From: Deltaproteobacteria bacterium
GTDB lineage: Bacteria > Myxococcota_A > UBA9160 > UBA4427
NCBI GenBank assembly: GCA_002719955.1
Contig: PBFW01000009.1
Span: 235,057-299,056, forward strand
DNA length: 64,000 nucleotides
Direction of reading: 5' to 3'
Each line of letters opens with the position of its first letter. The stretch's first letter is position 1. The translations under genes and the position numbers were made by a program. This document shows, piece after piece, positions 17,849 through 26,287 of this stretch. The notes under the pieces were generated by a model that worked only from the letters and a program-made list of their open reading frames with translations, made no database searches and had not been told where the DNA came from.

Positions 17849-18541
17849 GTGGACCGTCGCGAACTCCTGGGCAGCGTCTTGATCTTCTCGTCCCTGCGTG
17901 AGAAGGAGCTCGATCTCCTGCTTCAGGCGACTACGATCAAGAGGCTGAAGCCGAAGGATGTGCTCTGTCGAAAGGGGGACCCGGGCAACCAGCTCTACGG
18001 GGTCCTCTCGGGCTCGCTCAAAGTCACGACGACCGGGACGGACGGCAAGGATGTCATGTTCGGCTTGATGGGTCCGGGTGAAGTGATCGGTGAGATCGCG
18101 ATCCTCGACGGCGAGGAGCGGTCGGCGACGGTGACCGCGCTCGAATCGACGGAATTGCTCACACTCCACCGCCGCGAGCTGACCCCCTTCCTCGAGACGA
18201 ATCCCCGGGCCGCGATCGGGCTGGCCGGGGTCCTGGCTGCGCGGGTTCGGCAGCTCTCGGATCGCGCCGAAGATCGCCAGACGATGCCTCTGCCCGGGCG
18301 ACTCGCCAAGCGGCTGCTCTCGCTCGCCGAGCAATTCGGTGAGCGGCCGATCGTCGATGGCCCGGTCGAGATTCGCATGCCGCAGCAAGATCTTGCGGAT
18401 CTGGTGGGGACGACGCGCGAGAGTGTGAACAAGCAGTTGCGGGCTTGGGAGCAGGAGGGGATCGTCGAACTCGGCCGGTCGAGGGTCGTCCTGAAGCAGC
18501 CGGAGTCGCTCGAGGCGGTCATGGCGACATACGAACTCTAG
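17849..18541 (+). CDS. CRP/FNR-family transcriptional regulator
   Basis: 230 residues from GTG 17849. The cyclic-nucleotide-binding domain has CRKGDPGNQLYGVLSGSLKV and the phosphate cassette GEVIGEIAILDGEERSATVT, which keeps the Glu, Arg and Ser/Thr contacts used for cAMP, so nucleotide binding is plausible. The C-terminal winged helix is MPQQDLADLVGTTRESVNKQ, LRAWEQEGIVELGRSRVV. There is no N-terminal cysteine cluster, so it is not an oxygen-sensing FNR. It lies 86 nt after the antiporter and converges on the thiolase gene. Confidence 0.86.
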   Translation: MDRRELLGSVLIFSSLREKELDLLLQATTIKRLKPKDVLCRKGDPGNQLYGVLSGSLKVTTTGTDGKDVMFGLMGPGEVIGEIAILDGEERSATVTALESTELLTLHRRELTPFLETNPRAAIGLAGVLAARVRQLSDRAEDRQTMPLPGRLAKRLLSLAEQFGERPIVDGPVEIRMPQQDLADLVGTTRESVNKQLRAWEQEGIVELGRSRVVLKQPESLEAVMATYEL

Positions 18542-18613
18542 AAGTCATCTCACGAACCCCTCGCTCGGGATGGATGAGATGGCTTCTGGATGCGCGCGAG
18601 TTCTTTGCCTCGA

Positions 18614-20134
18614 TCAGGCCGGGACGAAGGTGCTCGCGCCATCCCGATGCGTGACGGTCCCGGGGGTTCCGATCAGTTCTCGCTGCTCCAGGGACTCGAG
18701 GAGGGTGGGGTCGGCCGGTGTATTCGCGAGGAAGCGGGCGTTGGTTTCGGTCAGGCGGCCGACGATGATGCCCTGGTTCGGGGTGCCGTCCCGGTCGTGG
18801 CCGATGGTGTAGGTCTCGACGGTCGCGGCGCCGTTCGGTTCCGCGTCGAGTTCGACGGGCGGGGCGTTCCATTTCGTTCGGGTCGCATCGGTGGCTGGCG
18901 CGGCCGTCGGGGTCCGACCGTCGGGGTGGGGCTCGCGGGACAGGACGCTGGCGGAATGTTTCGTCAGGTACCAGCCGTTGCCCGTCACGAGGGCGTTTTC
19001 CGCCTCCGCATTCTGGAGGCGGCCGATGGCTGTCGCCAGGGAATGAAAGCTGTAGCTGTTGCCTGGGCCGCCGGCATAGGGCAGGCCGCCGGTGAGCGAG
19101 AAGCCGCGCGGATCGGCGGGGTCGAGGCCCAGCATTTCGCTGGCCATCGCGACGGCGATCGGGAAGCACGAATAGAAATCGATCAGGTCGATCTCGTCGA
19201 GGGCGATTCCCGAGTTGGCCAGCGCGGTGTGGTGACAGGTGCCGAGGGCCGGGGCCTGGTCGAACGAGGGGCGCTCGCTCACGTGCCAGGGGTCCTCGAC
19301 TTCGACTGCGCCGCCGCGCCAATAGACCCATTTCTCGCGCGGTACACCGAGCCGCTCGGCCATCTCCTGCGAGGCGATCAGGGCGCCGGCCGCCTGTTCG
19401 GTGGCCAGCACGGCGTTCAAGTATTTGGCATAGGGGAAGAAGATCATCCGGTTGATCGGTGTGGGTGTGACGAGTTCTTCGGGGCTCCGCTCCGTCGGGA
19501 ACCAGGCGTGGGGGTTCGCCGCGGCGGTCTTCGTGAATGGATGCATGAGGGCACCCATGGCGTTGCGATGTTCTTCGAGCGTCTGCCCCCGCGCGTGACG
19601 CAGTCCGTTCTCGAAGAGCGGATAGATGTTGATCGGCATCACCAGGCCGGCGGTCGCTTCGTAGGCGTTGCTGCCCGCTCCGGCACGGCCGACGATCTCG
19701 GGTTCTCCGTCGCCGCCTTCCGGCCATTCCACCGAGATTTCAGCCCGCTGAGCCATTGCGAGGCTCTTCATGTTGTTGCAACCCGCGATGAAACCGAGAG
19801 CGGTCTCGCCGCGGGTGATCCGGCTCGCCACGTCGTTGACGAGGGCGAGCGAGGTTTCGCCGCCGATGCTGGCCACCCATTCGGTCGTGGGCCGGGCCCC
19901 GAGCGCATCGGCGATCAGACGCGGCGGGTTCTGGGCGTTCCAGCCCGCGGTCGAGGTCAGCGCGATCGTATCGATCGATTCGAGGAGTCCCGTTCCGCCG
20001 CCGCTGGCCTGTGCGGCTTCGCGCGCGATTCGCACGAACATGTCGAGAGGATTCTGGGCGGTCTCGAGGGTGACGTCTCGCTGGGAGAACTGGGAGGCGC
20101 CGATCAGGACCGGATGATTCGCTTGGGATGTCAT
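18614..20134 (-). CDS. Thiolase-superfamily acyltransferase (SCP-x/acetyl-CoA acetyltransferase-like)
   Basis: 506 residues. The N-terminal part MTSQANHPVLIGASQFSQRD and NPLDMFVRIAREAAQ, then IAGCNNMKSLAMAQRAEIS, and the C-terminal catalytic stretch LDEIDLIDFYSCFPIAVAMA and FSLTGGLPYAGGPGNSYSFH are typical of the SCP-x-like thiolase branch, which cleaves or transfers acyl-CoA units. The ATG (20134) overlaps the regA stop in an ATGA arrangement, so the gene is the third member of a regB-regA-thiolase operon. The end after residue 430 extends past the thiolase fold with an OB-like stretch (ATVETYTIGHDRDGTPNQGI), as in fused DUF35-type partners; this last point is inference. Confidence 0.84.
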   Translation of the reverse strand: MTSQANHPVLIGASQFSQRDVTLETAQNPLDMFVRIAREAAQASGGGTGLLESIDTIALTSTAGWNAQNPPRLIADALGARPTTEWVASIGGETSLALVNDVASRITRGETALGFIAGCNNMKSLAMAQRAEISVEWPEGGDGEPEIVGRAGAGSNAYEATAGLVMPINIYPLFENGLRHARGQTLEEHRNAMGALMHPFTKTAAANPHAWFPTERSPEELVTPTPINRMIFFPYAKYLNAVLATEQAAGALIASQEMAERLGVPREKWVYWRGGAVEVEDPWHVSERPSFDQAPALGTCHHTALANSGIALDEIDLIDFYSCFPIAVAMASEMLGLDPADPRGFSLTGGLPYAGGPGNSYSFHSLATAIGRLQNAEAENALVTGNGWYLTKHSASVLSREPHPDGRTPTAAPATDATRTKWNAPPVELDAEPNGAATVETYTIGHDRDGTPNQGIIVGRLTETNARFLANTPADPTLLESLEQRELIGTPGTVTHRDGASTFVPA

Positions 20135-20700
20135 TGTGGTGTGTACTTTCGAAGCTTGCGCTGCAGGCTCTGGCGATGGAGGCCGAGGCGTCGCGCGGCC
20201 TGGGAAATATTGCCCTCGCATTCGGCGAGGACGTACTCGATATATTCGCGCTCATGACGATAGAGGCTTTGGAACTCGTCCGGGATCGGAATTTCGCCCT
20301 CCTCCTCCTCTTCTTCGTGCAATGCGCGTTCGACCTGGTCGACGTCGGTGGGCTTCATGAGATAGCCGACGGCACCGAGTTTGGTCGCCTTGACGGCGGT
20401 CGCGATGCTGCCGTAGCCGGTCAGGACGACAATCCTGGCCTTGGGGCATCGCACCAGGATCTTCTGGATCGCGTCGAGTCCGGAGTCCGCCCCCAGTCGC
20501 AGGTCGACGACTGCGAATTCGACGTCGAGATTCTTGATCGCATCGACGCCGGCGAGGTCACGGGCGCGCTGGACGCTATAGCCCCGATCGCGAAGTTCGG
20601 AGGCGAGCGTATCCGCGAAGCGGTCATTGTCTTCGACGATCAGCAGGGAGCGTTCGCTGTCATTGCCATCCATCGGGTTGCGCATCACCGGGTCATTCAT
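20131..20700 (-). CDS. regA: RegA/PrrA/ActR-type response regulator
   Basis: 189 residues. The receiver domain keeps the acidic pocket (VEDND), the phosphoacceptor Asp66 (FAVVDLRLG), the switch Thr94 (VVLTGYG) and Lys116 (GYLMKPTD). After an acidic Glu run (EEEEEEGE) comes the Fis-type DNA-binding helix pair EGNISQAARRLGLHRQSLQR, KLRKYTPQ, the signature of the RegA/PrrA redox regulators. These regulators control energy metabolism genes in response to respiratory redox state. The gene sits 30 nt after regB and overlaps the thiolase start by 4 nt. Confidence 0.9.
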   Translation of the reverse strand: MNDPVMRNPMDGNDSERSLLIVEDNDRFADTLASELRDRGYSVQRARDLAGVDAIKNLDVEFAVVDLRLGADSGLDAIQKILVRCPKARIVVLTGYGSIATAVKATKLGAVGYLMKPTDVDQVERALHEEEEEEGEIPIPDEFQSLYRHEREYIEYVLAECEGNISQAARRLGLHRQSLQRKLRKYTPQ

Positions 20701-20730
20701 TCTCGGGTCTCCAATCGTTCGCCGTCGTCG

Positions 20731-22032
20731 TCATGCTCCGACCACCTCGCCGCTCGGGGCGGACGGAACGATCGGGAGTGACATCTTGGCAACCGCACCG
20801 CCAAATTCGCGGTCGTCCAGAGTGAGTTCGGCGCCGATCGCCTCGGTGAGGGAGTGGACATAATAGAGGCCGAGGCCGACTCCCTCGGGTTTGGTCGTCA
20901 CGAAGGGTTCGCCCAGGTGCCGGCGGACGACTTCGGGCCAGCCGGAGCCGCGATCCTGGACGAATAATTCGGCGCGCCCCCCGCTGCGTGCGAGGACGAT
21001 CTCGATCTCACCACGGGGTCCGCCGGATTCGATCGAGTTGTCGACGAGGTTGATCAACGCCTGGGAGAACGCGACCGGTGGTAGCAGTACGGGCTTGGCT
21101 CCACGTCCATCGCTCAAGAATCGGATCGTCGCTTCGTCGTGGACCCGACCCACACTCTCGCAGACTTGACGGACGAGCAATTCCAGGTCGACGACCTCGA
21201 GCGACAGGCGGTCGGGTTGAAGTTGAGAGCCCGCCATATGCCGCAAGATATCGCCACAGCGATCGAGTTCTTCGATCGCTGTCTGCAGGTCCTCGTCGGC
21301 TTCGAGGTCGTGTCGGCGGCCGACGCGCGCGAGCCGCAGCTGCGCCGTATTGAGGGGGGTCGCAAATTCGTGGGAGAGACCCGCGGCGAGTGCGCCGACC
21401 GCGCGCAGGCGATCGATCCGCGTCTTGCGTTCCTGGGCTTCGGAGAACCACGCCTTGAGGTCGTCGAGTGTGCCCGAGAGCCAGGCGGTCAGGATCCAGA
21501 AGACGAGGGCGACGACGATCTGGGCGGGGAAGAGGATATTCTTAGAGACGAGGGCGCCCGTGAGGCCCGGTGGGATATGGCTGTTGAATTGGATGACTCC
21601 GAGGCTGGCGACCAGGAATCCGAAGAAGACGAGTCCGAGCCGTCCCTCGAGCAGGAGCGCGCCGAGCACCGAGTGCACGAGCAGGATCGGCACCATCGGA
21701 TTCCAGGCACCGCCGGTCAGGATCAAGAGCGCCGAGAGTCCGAGGATATCGGCACCGAGTTGAATCATCAGATGTCCCGGGCTGCCCCTCGTGCCGCGAC
21801 GTAGACCGATCCAGGTGCCGATGTTGAGAATCGCGAGGGTCGCGACGACCGCGCAGAAGAGCGGGAGCATCGCGGGTTCGAGGACGCGGTGTTCGAGGGC
21901 GGGCAGGATCGACATGAGCTGGGCCGCGATCGCGACCCAACGCAGGCGGACGACCCAGGCGAGCTTGGCGGTACTCTGCTCGGGGTCGGCAGTGATCGGC
22001 GGGTAGAAGAAGGATCGCAGGGTTTCGGGCAT
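20731..22032 (-). CDS. regB: RegB/PrrB-type redox sensor histidine kinase
   Basis: 433 residues. Six membrane helices span about residues 20-190. The loop LTGGAWNPMVPILL (about residue 106) corresponds to the GGxxNPF quinone-binding heptapeptide of RegB, with Met in the last place. The H-box is LSHEFATPLNTAQLRLAR (His near 219), and a cysteine in ELDRCGDILRHM (near 259) matches the conserved redox-active cysteine region. The ATPase domain is NLVDNSIESGG, VQDRGSGWP and EGVGLGLYYV. ATG 22032 is chosen because the upstream frame is antisense-like. The gene is divergent from a secreted-protein gene, 163 nt between starts. Confidence 0.88.
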   Translation of the reverse strand: MPETLRSFFYPPITADPEQSTAKLAWVVRLRWVAIAAQLMSILPALEHRVLEPAMLPLFCAVVATLAILNIGTWIGLRRGTRGSPGHLMIQLGADILGLSALLILTGGAWNPMVPILLVHSVLGALLLEGRLGLVFFGFLVASLGVIQFNSHIPPGLTGALVSKNILFPAQIVVALVFWILTAWLSGTLDDLKAWFSEAQERKTRIDRLRAVGALAAGLSHEFATPLNTAQLRLARVGRRHDLEADEDLQTAIEELDRCGDILRHMAGSQLQPDRLSLEVVDLELLVRQVCESVGRVHDEATIRFLSDGRGAKPVLLPPVAFSQALINLVDNSIESGGPRGEIEIVLARSGGRAELFVQDRGSGWPEVVRRHLGEPFVTTKPEGVGLGLYYVHSLTEAIGAELTLDDREFGGAVAKMSLPIVPSAPSGEVVGA

Positions 22033-22195
22033 GGGGATAACCGGGCGGCAAAGTAGCAGCCATGTGGTCGAGGATCCTGCGCCGCTCCTCGATCGCGGAG
22101 CACCCGGCACCCGGACCTGTCCCTCAAGGCTTTTCGGCGGTGGGCCGACGAACAAGCAGACCCGGGGGGTTCCCCAGGCCGGGACGGGGGGGGAG

Positions 22196-22804
22196 ATGCG
22201 GCGGATTTTCGGCCTGACCGGGATGATCATTCTGCTCGCGACCAGTGCGCAGGCACGCGAGCACGAGAGCGGTTTCGGCTTTGCGATCAGCGTTCCGGAC
22301 GTCTGGCTGGTGCTCACCCGGAGCGAGGTGGCGAAGAAGGCAGAGCTCTTCGAAGAGGATGGGAGCGATCGCCTCGGATCGGTCCCGGCGGCCATGCGCC
22401 GGGCGGTCTTCGAGCGCGTCGAGGCGGGTCAACTCGAGATCTTCTATCGCCGTGAGGGGCTCTCCGGGTCCTTCGTCGACAATGTGAATATCATGCGTCA
22501 ACCGGCGGACCTACCCGCGACCGAGAGTCAACTCACGGGTGTCTGCCGGGTTTTGCCCAGCGAGTTCTCGCGGGTCTTCGGGCGGCCCATCGCGATGGAT
22601 CGGTGTGAGATTCGCATGCTGGCGACTCGGCCGGCGCTTTATCTCCAATTCGATGGCGCGATTCCCGGAACGACGACACTTCAATACCAGCTCCAACGCC
22701 GAGCGGGTGGAACCCTCGTCCTGACCGCGACGGCTTCGACCTCGAATCTCACCAGGATGCTCAGTGAGTTCGAAGAGATGGTCGACTCGATTCGGATTCG
22801 TTAG
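22196..22804 (+). CDS. Secreted hypothetical protein
   Basis: 202 residues. The start MRRIFGLTGMIILLATSAQA reads as a signal peptide with a cleavage site after SAQA, so the protein is periplasmic or exported. The mature part (SGFGFAISVPDVWLVLTRSE, LSGSFVDNVNIMRQPADLPA, TLQYQLQRRAGGTLVLTATA) looks like an alpha/beta domain similar in style to PsbP-like or DUF1795 stress proteins, but the match is not strong enough to name. ATG 22196 follows a G-rich GGGGGGGGAG tract that includes a Shine-Dalgarno-like end. It is divergent from regB. Confidence 0.7.
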   Translation: MRRIFGLTGMIILLATSAQAREHESGFGFAISVPDVWLVLTRSEVAKKAELFEEDGSDRLGSVPAAMRRAVFERVEAGQLEIFYRREGLSGSFVDNVNIMRQPADLPATESQLTGVCRVLPSEFSRVFGRPIAMDRCEIRMLATRPALYLQFDGAIPGTTTLQYQLQRRAGGTLVLTATASTSNLTRMLSEFEEMVDSIRIR

Positions 22805-22840
22805 CCGTCGCTCGGGCCGAAGCGACCCGCCCCCCGACCG

Positions 22841-24235
22841 TCAATCGAAGCGGACCCTCAATTCGCCGAGTGGACGTCGATTCGTTGTGGTCACCCAGGC
22901 GACGAGCATGAGGGCCACCCCCCCGAGGCCGGCGGCCAGACCCCACCAGATTCCCCGCATGCCGAATCCGAGCGGAAATGCCAGCAGATAGGCCAGTGGC
23001 AGCCCGACGGCGTAGAAGCCGATCAGGTTCACGATCGCGCCCGCCTGGGGCCTTCCCATTCCGCGCATCAATCCGCCGCCCACGGCCTGGACGCCGTCGG
23101 CGATCTGAAAGGCGCCGGCGATCGGCAGCAGCGTTGCGGCCATCGCGACGACCGCGGGCTCCGCGCCGTAGAGGGTAGGCAGCCCATTCCGGAAGGCGAT
23201 GAAACAGAACGCGGCGATCGCCATCACGCCGGCCCCCATCAGGAGGCCCGTTCGGCAGGCGACGCGAAGCCGCGCGCCGTCGCCCGCGCCGATCAGGTTT
23301 CCGGCGCGCGCGCTGGCTCCGATCGAGATGCCGAGGGGCACCATGAACGTGAAGCTCGCCAGGTTCATGACGATCTGATGTGCGCCCAATTCGATGACGC
23401 CCATCCAACCGACCATGATCATCGCGAGGGTGAACGCATTCGCCTCGAGGGCCAATTGAAGGCCGACGGGCAATCCGAGTCCGACGTAGCGAGCGATTCC
23501 GGGCCATTCGAAGGAATGTCGGTCCCAGCGGCGCCAAGCGCCCTCGTGGAGCCGGAAGCGCAGGATCGCGGCCCAGAGCAGGCCGGGCAGCACCACGTTC
23601 GTGATCCCGGTTGCGAGGCCGGCCCCCACGAGTCCGAGCGCCGGAAAGCCGAGATGGCCGAAGATCAGCAACCAATTGAGAAAGATGTTCAGTCCGTTGC
23701 AGACTAACATCACCCACATGGCCGGGCGCACCAGCGTTCGGCCGGCCAGGTATTGACGCATCGCGATGAAGAGGTTGAAACCCAGTGCGCTGGGTAGACG
23801 CGCGAGCAGATAGGCCTGGGCGAGACTCGAAACGTGCGGATCCTGCCCGAGCGCGCTGAGTGTGGTCTCGGTCGCGAGCCAGAGAACCATCAGGGGGATC
23901 GAGAGGGCGGTCGCGATGAGTAGGCCGCGCTGTAGGGCCAGGGCGGCTGCCTCGCCGTCACCGGCTCCGTGGGCCTGGCTGACCAGGGGGTCCATGCCCT
24001 GAACGATTCCCTGTGCCAGGGATCCGGAGGACCACGCCCAGGTGGAGGCGATCGCCACGGCGGCGAGTTCCGCGGCACCGACGCGCGCGACCATCATCGT
24101 GTCGACGACGCCCATGGCCATCATGCCGAGCTGTGCGGTGGCGATCGGCGCCGACAGACGGAAGAGCGTGCGGAACTCCGAGTCGGAAGGGCTTTCGGGC
24201 GAGCCTTCATGGGGGGGGGTGAGGGGGATCGGCAA
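22841..24235 (-). CDS. MATE-family (NorM-type) multidrug exporter
   Basis: About 464 residues with twelve hydrophobic helices in two pseudo-symmetric halves: FRLSAPIATAQLGMMAMGVV, DTMMVARVGAAELAAVAIAS, GMDPLVSQAHGAGD in the first half, and VGLGLPVGLQLALEANAF, GAHQIVMNLASFTFMVPLG in the second, all typical of MatE proteins that export cationic drugs in exchange for Na+ or H+. The start is uncertain. TTG 24235 is the first sensible codon in frame; an ATG at 24343 would overlap the divergent gene's start. A C9 run near the 5' end is a place where an indel could hide the true start. Confidence 0.83.
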   Translation of the reverse strand: MPIPLTPPHEGSPESPSDSEFRTLFRLSAPIATAQLGMMAMGVVDTMMVARVGAAELAAVAIASTWAWSSGSLAQGIVQGMDPLVSQAHGAGDGEAAALALQRGLLIATALSIPLMVLWLATETTLSALGQDPHVSSLAQAYLLARLPSALGFNLFIAMRQYLAGRTLVRPAMWVMLVCNGLNIFLNWLLIFGHLGFPALGLVGAGLATGITNVVLPGLLWAAILRFRLHEGAWRRWDRHSFEWPGIARYVGLGLPVGLQLALEANAFTLAMIMVGWMGVIELGAHQIVMNLASFTFMVPLGISIGASARAGNLIGAGDGARLRVACRTGLLMGAGVMAIAAFCFIAFRNGLPTLYGAEPAVVAMAATLLPIAGAFQIADGVQAVGGGLMRGMGRPQAGAIVNLIGFYAVGLPLAYLLAFPLGFGMRGIWWGLAAGLGGVALMLVAWVTTTNRRPLGELRVRFD

Positions 24236-24341
24236 CTCGGTGCTCCGGTCGGGAACGGAAGGCAGGGGGGCAGCGCGGACCAGACTACCTATGCTGAGCG
24301 CGGCGTGCGATCGTATCGCCTTACCCCTTTTGGAGGACCTC

Positions 24342-24716
24342 ATGCCGAAGCGCTTTTTCCAGACGGCCCACGCGCTCCGATCGCCGCACCTGCCCGTCGG
24401 GTCGTGGATCGCGATTGCGGCCGTACTCATCTGTGCGGGTGCCGCAGGGGCCCACGGTCAGACGATCGAAATCAGCCATCACGAGATGAAACCGACGCGC
24501 CTGAATCTATTCGTGGGGACGACGGTGCATTTCCTGAACACCGTCGCCATGGGCGGCGGCCATGTCGTGGTCGATGCCGGGGGAACGATCAAGAGCCCCC
24601 CGCTCGCCAAGCCCGGCGATGAGTGGCACTACACGTTCGACGAGGAAGGCGAGTTCGAGATCTTCATCGCGCAGCACCCGAAGGCGAAGGCGCGCATCCG
24701 GGTGGTTCCCAAATAG
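24342..24716 (+). CDS. Secreted cupredoxin-like protein lacking the copper cysteine
   Basis: 124 residues. A basic head and hydrophobic stretch (VGSWIAIAAVLICAGAAGAH) form a signal peptide, so it is exported. The mature domain is a plastocyanin-like sandwich: NLFVGTTVHFLNTVAMGGGH (with the first His ligand), DEWHYTFDEEGEFEIFIAQH, KAKARIRVVPK. In blue copper proteins the loop is C-x2-H-x-M; here it reads IFIAQHPKAKA, so the Cys and Met positions are not filled. A structural or non-blue metal site is possible. ATG 24342 follows TGGAGG by 5 nt. Confidence 0.75.
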   Translation: MPKRFFQTAHALRSPHLPVGSWIAIAAVLICAGAAGAHGQTIEISHHEMKPTRLNLFVGTTVHFLNTVAMGGGHVVVDAGGTIKSPPLAKPGDEWHYTFDEEGEFEIFIAQHPKAKARIRVVPK

Positions 24717-24800
24717 GGTCGCGCTCAGCGGAAAGGCGGGTGCAGCCAAGGGGCGCCGTCCGGCTGGAGAAGGTCGCTCCCAAGCACCGGGACGACGATC

Positions 24801-25019
24801 TCAGTCCGGGCGGGTGAGCGCCGCGAAGAGGTCACCGGCGGACCCGTGGATTCGCTCGGGGTCGAGCAAGAGGTCGTAGGTGACGGGGATGGCGCTCGGG
24901 CCCGGGGGTCTGGACCTCTCGTCCGCCGGTCGGTCGTCGAACTCTTCGATGCGACGGTAGAGAGCGTCCCAGGTTTCCTGGGGGTCTTCCATATCGATCT
25001 CGATCGTGAGTTTGGCCAT
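24801..25019 (-). CDS. Small hypothetical protein
   Basis: 72 residues. MAKLTIEIDMEDPQETWDAL, YRRIEEFDDRPADERSRPPG and a C-terminal LLLDPERIHGSAGDLFAAL are soluble and acidic. No family, signal peptide or membrane helix is visible. The start is supported by a strong AGGAGGT about 4 nt upstream of ATG 25019. It stands alone, converging on the cupredoxin-like gene and divergent from the TetR gene. Confidence 0.6.
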   Translation of the reverse strand: MAKLTIEIDMEDPQETWDALYRRIEEFDDRPADERSRPPGPSAIPVTYDLLLDPERIHGSAGDLFAALTRPD

Positions 25020-25344
25020 CAGACCTCCTGCTCGTTAGCCGCGCTCGCGGGGACGAGTGCTGATGCCCGCGGAGTCTAGGCCTCCGGGACGAGGGTCGAA
25101 GCAGAAACCGTGCGCGCCAACGCCGCTCCCAGACAAGCTACGGGATAAACGCGTTTTCACAACAGAGCGTTCCAGATCGACCGGAATTAGCTCCGAGCCC
25201 GAAATGGATTCGCGACCGCCAGCGATCTATACATGATCGAATAATCAATGAAATAAATGGGTGATCTCGAATACATTCGTTTCTGACGTCCCCTTAGGAA
25301 ATTAAGTTGACTAAGCGCTGGCTCTGCCGAGTATGATCTAGATT
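25020..25344 (+). other. 325-bp AT-richer intergenic region
   Basis: No coding frame is supported. The 3' two-thirds is clearly richer in A and T than the genes on either side, with runs such as gatcgaataatcaatgaaat. It holds the promoter of the downstream TetR gene at its right end and presumably the promoter of the small leftward gene at its left end. Confidence 0.6.
25307..25337 (+). promoter_or_regulatory. Sigma70-like promoter of the TetR gene
   Basis: TTGACT (25307-25312) and TATGAT (25332-25337) are close to the -35 and -10 consensus, with a 19-bp spacer. The expected transcription start is about 25344-25345, at the annotated ATG itself. So either the mRNA is leaderless or translation begins at a later ATG (25450). 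Confidence 0.55.
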
Positions 25345-26184
25345 ATGACGCGCCCGCCCGCCGCTAGCGATCCCGCCCCTTCGGCCGTCGACCAAGAATC
25401 CGCCAACAGCCCCGATGCGGTTTCGTCGAGAGAGTCCGATGCTCTCGCGATGACGCAGCCCGCACAGACCCACGCGACGGCCTCCGAGTTCCAGGTCGCG
25501 GACGTGCCGGACCCGAGCGACGAGATCGTCGTCGACCAGGCCGGTCGACCGCTCGGACCGCGTGCGCTGCGAACGCGCCGCAGGATCCTCAAGGCGACGG
25601 TCGCGCTGCTCGCCGAGAAGCCGATGCGGAACATGCGCGTCATAGACATCGCCCGTCGGATCGGTTCTTCCCCGGCCACCTTCTATCAATATTTCAAGGA
25701 CGCCGAAGACGTCGTGCTGCACCTCGCCGGTCAGATGAAGGAATCGACGCCGGAACTCGTCGAATTGATCCTGGGTGATTGGGAGGGACCGGCCGGTCAC
25801 GAACGTGGCCGCAAAATCACGAATCTCGTGATCGACCATTGGGAAAAATTTGCGCCGGTCCTGCGCGCGCGTAACAACGCTTCCGACGAGGGCAATCTGC
25901 CGCTTCGCGAAGAGCGCATGGCGGCCATGCTCCCGCTGGTCGACGCCTTCAAGGGCGTGATCGCCCGGTCGATCGAGCGGGCGCGCGAGGGCGACGAGGG
26001 CGACTCGACGGAGGAGTGGGCCGGGGGCCGGGTCGATCCGCTGGTCGGGGCTACGGCGTTGGCGTCGTGCCTCGAGCGGCTGGCGATGTACAACGCCTGG
26101 ATCACGGATCTCGGGAGCTCGCGCGAAGAGGTGGTCGAGACGACCGCGACGTTCATGCAGAACCTGCTGACGTCTCGGCGCTGA
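25345..26184 (+). CDS. TetR-family regulator with long N-terminal extension
   Basis: 279 residues from ATG 25345 or 244 from ATG 25450. The helix-turn-helix is at about residues 75-120: ALRTRRRILKATVALLAEKP, MRVIDIARRIGSSPATFYQY, FKDAEDVVLHLAG. The first 60 residues are Ala/Ser/Asp-rich and disordered in look (AVDQESANSPDAVSSRESDA), unusual for TetR proteins. The C-terminal domain (LPLREERMAAMLPLVDAFKG, LERLAMYNAWITDLGSSREE) is helical. Regulators of this type in actinobacterial and deltaproteobacterial genomes often control lipid-degradation genes; the target here is unknown. Confidence 0.83.
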   Translation: MTRPPAASDPAPSAVDQESANSPDAVSSRESDALAMTQPAQTHATASEFQVADVPDPSDEIVVDQAGRPLGPRALRTRRRILKATVALLAEKPMRNMRVIDIARRIGSSPATFYQYFKDAEDVVLHLAGQMKESTPELVELILGDWEGPAGHERGRKITNLVIDHWEKFAPVLRARNNASDEGNLPLREERMAAMLPLVDAFKGVIARSIERAREGDEGDSTEEWAGGRVDPLVGATALASCLERLAMYNAWITDLGSSREEVVETTATFMQNLLTSRR

Positions 26185-26287
26185 GCGTCGTCGGTCCATC
26201 GGGGTCATCGAATCGTTTCCAGGCGAATTTGGGGTGCGTCCGGTCGCTTGCGCGGGGCGTTACTGGTCCTCGCTCGTCGTGAATGGC

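Noticed and set aside
18590..20257. 555-codon open frame on the plus strand
   Set aside because: It is antisense to the thiolase, which has clear family motifs; the plus-strand product is Gly/Arg/Val-rich without any motif. Long antisense frames are expected at this GC content.
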